This document shows positions 57,123-64,000 of a stretch of 64,000 bases of DNA, in pieces. Within the stretch, counting starts at the first letter, position 1; every line of letters begins with the position of its first letter. The stretch lies in the NCBI GenBank assembly GCA_030562195.1, contig JAUJPP010000001.1, forward strand, positions 11,896,472 through 11,960,471, in the 5' to 3' direction. The notes below the pieces were generated by a model. That model saw only the letters and a list, made by a program, of their open reading frames with translations, ran no database searches and was not told the DNA's origin. The translations under genes and the position numbers were made by a program. The DNA comes from Nipponacmea schrenckii (Eukaryota > Mollusca > Gastropoda > Lottiidae).

Positions 57123-60083
57123 ATGACATCAATACCAGAAAATACTAACAATAACTTTCCATCCTTCATTAATGCTACACCAGTAGTAGGTGCTACCACA
57201 ACATTGACAGCAGTTCCTGCCTCAGCGCCACCCTCCTCTACTCCACCATCCATCAACTATGCTGAAACTATCAGAAAATTAGAAATACAAATAGCTGTAA
57301 GTCATTTTTTCTGATTCATGCATAGCAGTTCAGTGAAAATCAAGTCAAATTTTTGATTTGGATTGTGTTCCTTTTTATTTGTAGTGTCAGTATTAAGAAC
57401 TGGAAATATGAATTTTATTTTTATGTTATTTGTATTAAAACCTTGTATACACATCCTGAACTAAATGTTAACGGGGCAAAAATGCAGAAAGAACGCAAAT
57501 TGAGCAAAAAAGTTATTGATAATTTTCAAAACCAAAATTTGCTTCAGTCAAAATTTAGGCTTATGTTATTTTTTTGTACGGGATGAGCTTACTTTGAGTT
57601 TCTTCTTTTAAGACTTTATGTAGAGGTCCCCATACTCCCCAATCAAAAGAAGAATTAATTAAGCTTCAGATTTTACTCCAGAAATCTAAACAAGAACAGC
57701 AAAAGGTAAGTCATCATTGCCTTAAAATATTAACTACCTTATATAAAACTGTTCTTAATTCAGTAAATGCATTTATTTTCATATTTAGTATTGGCATTTG
57801 CATTTTCAGGGCATTTAAAGGGGCAAAGGCTTTATTTGTTTCGGACAATCACCCAACAGCCTCAAACACATGAAATCTTTTGGTTAGCTAATCAGAAATA
57901 GTCTACAGAGCTTACCTTTGAAATTTGAGCTTTCAAATCCATGTGTATCTATAATTATCCTTGTTTAAAAAACATAATGTCTTAAAGAAATTACGAACGT
58001 CCTGCCATATTGGAAAACGGTTCGTCTTGATAATCAAAGAGTTATCCTGGGCCCCTTTAACATTACTTTTGTAACTTATATTATGAGAGCTTTTATTGCT
58101 GTTGAATTATAGCAAAGAGCAATTGTGTTAGACTGTGAATGGCTAGTGTACTTACATGAAGGAAAATATGAAATGAAACATTCAGATATCAAGTTTAAAC
58201 CAATTGGTATCAGTAGAGCACTTAATTTAGCATTGAATATTTTCCTTTTTTTTTCAGCTTACAGGTTCTGTAGTATCAACAATGGAGAATTCATCTGGTC
58301 TTACTGGAGTAGCAGGTTTGCAATCATCACCCATAGCACATACTTCCTCACCCACTCCCACACCTATAGCTATGTCTGGATCTCCAATAGTCCGTCCTGC
58401 CAGTACCGGTAGTGTTGCCTCACCCTACGTGCCTGTCACTACCCCAGTAGTCAATAATACTGTGGGGGGAGGTTCTGTTGGTGGTGCTACTGGTAGTGAT
58501 AATAAAGTATTAGATAAAAGAAGGTTACAAGAATTAGTTAAAGAAGTAGATCCTTTAGAACAACTAGATGATGATGTGGAAGAGGTATAATTTTTTGTCA
58601 TTGCCCCTGTAAGTCCATTTGCTAGTGAATGCAATGCAGATTTAACTGAAGAGAATTTTGACTTCTACTTAGTCAAATTTGACAACAGCTTTGATGAGAC
58701 ATTGATGAGACCTCAGAAGAGTTAAATTTTATTTACTATTGTGGCTTGAATAGTAATACATCTTCACAAGGAACAATGCTGTAAATTTTACTGCAGTGTG
58801 CCACATTACCACATTGCAGTAGATAGGGACTGGCTTAGTAAAATGTATTTTTTTAGGTGGGATGATAACCCAAGCTCCACATTTATCCTCTAATTTAGAT
58901 GAAAAGTCACATTTCTGCATTTGATTGATGTTTCAGGTGTTGTTACAAGTAGCGGATGATTTTATAGAGAATGTTGTTAGCTCAGCTTGTCAAATAGCTA
59001 AACATAGAAAATCTAATACATTAGAAGTAAAAGATGTTCAGCTATATCTAGGTAATGACTTTCTACTTTCTTAATAACATTCAGTCTAATTGAAATATAC
59101 ACCTACCTTTTGTTCATATTTTATGAGTTTCGTTTTGAATGTTTTTATTAGCTATTGACTTTGTACGTAACCACTACAATAAGGTCTAACACTGCCCTTC
59201 AATACGGACTGTTCGAAAGGACCTTTGACCTAACTCAGTTTTAACCTTTGACCAAACTCAGTTTTAACACAAAGTATGATTAGTATTTGGAATAGTAATC
59301 CGTAATAGTTGTTTGTACTATTCAATTAACCCTTTCTAACTTGTGAATAAGGATGAGGCACCAACAATTAATTTTAAGGAGCAAAATTCACCTTGCTCTA
59401 TGAAGAAGTAAGAAAGCATAATCAAAGATTATTGTCAAATCCATTTCAATTATATAAATGTAGAAGAAAGAATTGATCGCCAACATTCCAAAAGTGTAGA
59501 TGTATCAGTTGGTAGGGTGACAATGACATTGACCATTTTGTTTTTAATGTCAGAATATGGTGTCTGCAGTCTATGATAGATATTGATAACATTAAAACAC
59601 ATTTTACTAAATATTTGTTATTTATGTTTTTTGCAGAGAGAACGTGGAACATGTGGATACCTGGATTTGGCTCAGAAGATGTCAGACCATTTAAAAAGGC
59701 TTGTGTTACAGAAGCCCATAAACAGGTACATTGGCTATTTACATTGGTACATTATTAACACACAGGAGTCAAGTCTATGGTTCAGTTGTAAGATTCTATA
59801 AAACAGTTTTCATTAAACATTTTGTCAAACCATCTTTAATATATTTTTTATCAATGATCAATGATATAATAGACTATTTTTAATTTGGTCTACTTCCATC
59901 ATTGTAGGTAAATCAGTTTCTATCAAATTTTGTTGTAGGTGAACTGGTTTCTAGGAAATTTGAAGAGGTTATGTCATTGATTCAATGTTATGTTACTTGA
60001 TATAATATTATTTATGATGCAGTTGTATATTTTTGTTATTTCAGAGAATGGCACTGATAAGAAAGACCTTAAAGAAATATTGA
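57123..60083 (+). CDS. TAF12: TFIID/SAGA subunit TAF12, six coding exons
   Basis: Exons 57123-57296, 57613-57705, 58258-58584, 58937-59051, 59637-59725 and 60045-60083 join to 837 bp, 278 residues, with GT-AG introns and matching phases. TAF12 has a histone fold that pairs with TAF4 in TFIID and with the ADA1 subunit in SAGA. The fold is residues about 174-243 (DKRRLQELVKEVDPLEQLDD, then VADDFIENVVSSACQIAKHR and SNTLEVKDVQLYL). It is followed by the conserved tail TWNMWIPGFGSEDVRPFKKA and ending RMALIRKTLKKY. The N-terminal 170 residues are low-complexity (Pro, Thr, Ser) with a helical block in exon 2; this part is longer than in human TAF12 (161 residues in total). The ATG at 57123 is the first in frame; noncoding exons upstream are possible. 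AATAAA at 60138-60143. Confidence 0.95.
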
Positions 60084-60137
60084 AACTGTATATAGTGAAC
60101 GGATGATAACACTCTAAACTTAGAGTATAGATACTAA

Positions 60138-60143
60138 AATAAA
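60138..60143 (+). terminator. TAF12 polyadenylation signal
   Basis: AATAAA 55 bp after the stop codon, the only canonical signal near it. Confidence 0.6.
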
Positions 60144-61928
60144 ACGTTCAAATTATGTGATATCATTTGGTAACGGATATTTTGTGACTTAGAGTGGTTG
60201 CTTAGGTTTAAGGTGATAAAGCTGTATAAAATTTCAAAATCATGTACCATTACAATTGTATATATTATAAAGTCATTAAAAATATATACCACACATTTAA
60301 GTTTTTTATACATTAATTGTCTGTTTGTAAATAACCGTAAGCAGGTCTAATAACGAACGTTGAACAAGGACCAAAGATCCAAGTACTTCTTTTATTATTA
60401 GACATGTTGACAAACTTGAGACCCATAAACCAAAATTACCGGTACTTAAAATACAGAGTAACAAAATACACCTGTATTCATTTGAGCTTTGATTGCAAAC
60501 AAAAACAAAAATTTGCACCCCCAAGATGAAAGATGTAAGTGATATAATTTAAAACAAGAAAATGTGTTTAGCATTAATAAGTGAATTGAGGGCTGTAGAA
60601 GATTCTTTTGAAAACAACTATGTAAAAATAAATTTAATGTTTCAATTGGGCAAATATCTAATTTTAAGATTTATATCTTAAGGTATTAAAGCCCTGTGTT
60701 AACTTCTCTGAATAAAGTTCGAGTGCATTTAATGTGAGTAGCTTTTAGCATCCCCATTTTGGCGATTAGTGCTATTGACAACAAGCCAAGAGGCCAATAA
60801 TTGGAGTCCATTATTGATCTCAATATTTGACTTTTGACAGTTTGCCTGTAGCCTACCAATATGATGGATATTGGTCTGCAAAGATCAAAATGAGACATCA
60901 CATCTGTATTTTAATTGTAGTTATTCAAAGATATTGTTGACATCTTACACATAAGGACAAGCAGAATTTTAAGGTAGAATGCATAAGTGTATTGATGATA
61001 GAATGTAGGCCTATAAAAGATAGAGAATGGGCTTTTACTGCTAAGGAATATCATTGGAAAGTCTGAAGGTTGAAGGCCAAAATTAAATGTTGTCTGACCT
61101 TACTCTTCTGTGATGGAGGATGAAAAGTTTGAACACATTAAAAGACGTAAACAAACTTACAATTTGTAACATTATATGCGTTATAATCTCACCAGGCATT
61201 ACATATAGAACTACATTTACAGCACTCACATTTCCTTGGGTTATGTACGGTAAGGTATCTTGTGACCGTTTTACTGTGACCAAAAATACCTTGTGCACTT
61301 ATTAACTTATAATTATAATTACTAAATACTCATTTACTGTGACCAAAAAACCTTGTGCTCGTTTTATTCTGTGTGCAAAGTACTTGTTGCCCGTATATAA
61401 CTCTGACTATAAACCTTGTGCCCTTACTACTATACTATGACCATATTTCCTGTGACCAACTTACTTAAATCCAATATATTTATAGCACCTACCATTGAAA
61501 TTTTTTTTATTTTTACAGTTACGACTATATCTTTGATTTAAACCATAAAATAATTACCGTATCCAAACAATATTTTATAAAAAAAAAACATAACAAAGAC
61601 ACATCCATGTTCCATGATCAAATATCCCTACTCGATGTTTAAGCTAAACATGGCAATAATAATCTAAATACATAAAGAGGGACTTGACTATTGTTAAGGA
61701 GACATGAAGTTCTGTAGCCTATGGCCTGTTTAAGGTATGCTTACAGTATAGTGATGGCTATATCTAGCATTTTGTTGAAAAGAGTGCAGGTACCTTAATA
61801 TCATTGTCAGGGTTATGACAATAATGTTGTTTTAAATTTTAGGTTAAAAATAAAGTAGAATACCTGTAGGTTAAAACTAAATATATTTGGTATTATTGTT
61901 TATTGGATGACAAAAGAAATGAAATAAG
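60144..61928. other. Intergenic between TAF12 and FBXO3
   Basis: AT-rich. Several CTGTGACCA motifs between 61,250 and 61,460 resemble 34,300-34,510. No gene recognised. Confidence 0.45.
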
Positions 61929-64000
61929 ATGGTAGTCTTAAAATTGACATGTTTACCAAATGAATGTATTTGTCATATATTTACATTCCTATCTTTTAGA
62001 GATCTCATCAGGTAATTCATTAATACCAATTCCTTGCCTTTTTATTTCCATGGCCTTATAATGAGCACTTGCATACTTCATTATTACAGCTGGGGAATTT
62101 GAGGAATGTTGATGGTTAAAAATATAACTGGACTGAAATTAAATAACCATGTAATGGAAAGCGAAATCTGCAGAGTCTTGTATTCTGTTCACAATTTTTA
62201 GTATAAATCAGCATTTCAATATTGTCATAGCTCTCATTCATCTGGCTGTCCATCGGTCAATCCATCAACCCATCCATATTCTTGTAGACCAGATAGAAAT
62301 TGCAGCTTTTATGTTGCCTGGATGAAACCTAGTACATAATTAAACAGAGAAATAGAAAAAATTAGTTTGGGTGAGGAGAGATTTATTACGGTAACAACCT
62401 TGAAATTAAATTTTTTTTAAAGTTTGGAGTCTGTGAGAGCAGGTTTAAGATTACTCTCTTCAAGATGTAACACGATTGAGTGGATTAACTAACAACCATT
62501 GTGTAGGGTTTAAATTCTGTATTACAGATGAAATTTGTTCAATGTTTTTTTTTAAGACCAAATTTAACTTGAGCTTATATCTGTGTGTAAACCAATTGAC
62601 AAGTTATTGTAGTAAAAGTTACTTACTCTTACCACACTCCCACAATCTTCTATGGATTTCTATGAAACTTAGTGAAATCTATTATCTAATGTATGAATAG
62701 ACAGGCCCACCAGTAGCCTTATTGGTAATTAAGTGGCAACTATTTCAATGCTGCCAGTAGGCCTTTGTTTCCTGACCAGACAAGCTATCTAACTACTTTT
62801 TATAGGTGTTCTCAGGTTTCTCAGAGGTTTAATGCTATCACTAAAGATGATGCATTATGGAAAATACAGGCCACACGACAATTTTTACTTAAAACGTAAG
62901 TTAGTTTGATTTCTTGATTTCCTATTATATCTGATAGTATAGATATGATTGAGCTAGAACTCAAACAGAACCTCAAAAAATTGTTAAAATATCACAATTT
63001 CACCTTCGTTGATAGTAATAAAACCTGTGTTATTTATGAGCATCATCAGTCCTCAAAACAAACAGAAACAGTTCCCAGAGTTGGTAAAAAACATTACTAC
63101 AGCACACTTGAAATTACTTGAAACTGCAACATTTTGCCACATCAGCTTAACACACTATTCCAGCTATCTATATCACTTTTCAGAATTAAAATCCAATATC
63201 TGGTTCTTTGTTCATTTAAAGAAACTTATTTGTATATTTCCTATGTCATATTCAAGCTATTGTTACGATTATCAAGAAGACCAATATGATATCACATGGC
63301 TCTATACAATAAAAAGAAATGAATGGAGTCTCTCATCTTACCATACTGTACCTAATGGGCTAATGAAGACGGACTGCATGTGTTATGTTGATAACATTTT
63401 GTTGTTATTAATTTAACATAGAATTTTTTTCTTCTGAAAACAGCTAGCTCTGTCACTATGGAAATATGTCTTTAAATAATTACAGAAATCATGTATCAAC
63501 CACATGGAAAGAAATATTTCAAGATTACTACAAGACATTTAAAGATGAGGTGGAAGTTTATCCTGCCATACGTCATGCTTGGAATCAAATGGAAACTTAC
63601 ATGGAAAAATATATGCCTATGGAATTCGAATCTTTGAGAGGTAATTTACAATTGTATTTTGCATGTCAATCTTTAACTTCATTACATAATATAAATCTCT
63701 CTTGTGTATGATTTACATTTTACGGCTTAAAACGGTCAACGATATTCTAGATACTAAGTAATATACATTCTAGTCTATCCTAGTCATGAAGTGCTTTAAA
63801 TTTTACTAGAATGTTTTTGAAGGGAGGCAATTTGGAAAAGGTTTTTTCAAGGGAGGCAATTTGGAAAAGGTTTTTTCAAATAACAGAATAATGTTTATTC
63901 TTATCTCAGGTCCAGTATCAGATGAAGATCTAATATATGCAGAAAGGAAACTAAAAAGGCGTTTTCCTGCCGATATTAGATGTTCTATGAAAATACATAA
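61929..64000 (+). CDS. FBXO3: F-box only protein 3, 5' part (runs off window)
   Basis: Four exons seen: 61929-62011, 62806-62895, 63486-63640 and 63910 to the window end, phases matching, introns GT-AG. The product is the substrate-recognition part of an SCF ubiquitin ligase. The F-box spans exons 1-2: LTCLPNECICHIFTFLSFRD, then LIRCSQVSQRFNAITKDDAL, with the LP start, the FRDL and the closing DD-LW. Exon 3 (TTWKEIFQDYYKTFKDEVEV...AIRHAWNQMETYM) matches the linker after the F-box in FBXO3. Exon 4 begins the SUKH/SMI1-KNR4-like domain (DEDLIYAERKLKRRFPADIR, CSMKIHN). The start at 61929 is supported by an in-frame TGA two codons upstream (61920-61922). The ApaG domain and acidic tail expected downstream lie outside. 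Confidence 0.93.
62230..62788 (+). mobile_element. Helentron-like element, decayed copy C (FBXO3 intron 1)
   Basis: The start is a degenerate (GTCC)n-like stretch. The interior holds GGATTTCTATGAAACTTAGT, like the repeat unit of copies A and B. The end is AATGCTGCCAGTAGGCCTTT...GACAAGCTAT, matching AATGCTGCCAGTGGGCGTAT...GGCAAGCTAT of copy B. The end sits 17 bp before exon 2 of FBXO3. Confidence 0.6.

Noticed and set aside
56431..57148. Plus-strand frames before TAF12
   Set aside because: They fall in the tandem-repeat element or its edge and have no link to the TAF12 frame.
60519..60540. ATGAAAGATGTAAGT as a mini first exon of FBXO3
   Set aside because: A start with an upstream in-frame stop is found at 61,929 and encodes the F-box directly.

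Overview
The window is eukaryotic: spliced genes with GT-AG introns, an AT-rich background and dense retroelements. The four conserved spliced genes (a Tctex-type dynein light chain, CCDC174, TAF12, FBXO3) and the repeat mix (Penelope-like elements, I-like, CR1-like and Tx1/L1-like LINEs, Ty3-type LTR elements, Helentron-like tandem-repeat elements) fit a marine lophotrochozoan. A mollusc is my best inference, drawn from protein resemblance rather than a database search.

The left half (about 0-34 kb) is mostly a graveyard of nested mobile elements. It holds a Penelope-like (PLE) endonuclease remnant (0.4-0.8 kb) and a minus-strand Ty3-type LTR element (0.9-4.7 kb) that is broken by a 500-N assembly gap and by a 1,072-bp DNA transposon with a clean 9-bp target duplication. 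Next come PLE remnants and two copies of one RNase-H-bearing LINE family facing away from each other (6.1-11.8 kb minus, 15.6-18.3 kb plus). Between them lies a PLE whose GIY-YIG domain is split by a 2.8-kb foldback minisatellite. Both LINE copies are followed by the same ~350-bp PLE-like leader. An intronless, unusual rhodopsin-like receptor (21.0-21.9 kb) and a palindromic TTAA-flanked MITE (22.5 kb) follow. Then come a 5'-truncated LINE tail, a second Ty3-type element with the RT core deleted (23.8-28.2 kb), and a decayed Tx1/L1-like LINE (29.1-33.7 kb).

The right half (35.6-64 kb) is gene-bearing. DYNLT (five exons, plus strand) has a TCTCGCGAGA promoter palindrome and converges on CCDC174 (thirteen exons, minus strand, 14 kb). 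CCDC174 introns hold two tRNA-derived SINEs, a CR1-like LINE whose repeat tail abuts a splice donor, a Helentron-like element, a minisatellite and a 2.7-kb inverted-ended satellite. CCDC174 diverges from TAF12 (six coding exons, plus strand). A 2.1-kb Helentron-like tandem-repeat element sits in the shared upstream region. FBXO3 (plus strand) runs off the window end.

The four genes have general housekeeping roles: dynein cargo binding, RNA/nuclear coiled-coil function, TFIID/SAGA histone-fold assembly and SCF ubiquitin ligase substrate choice. They form a cluster of neighbours, not a pathway.
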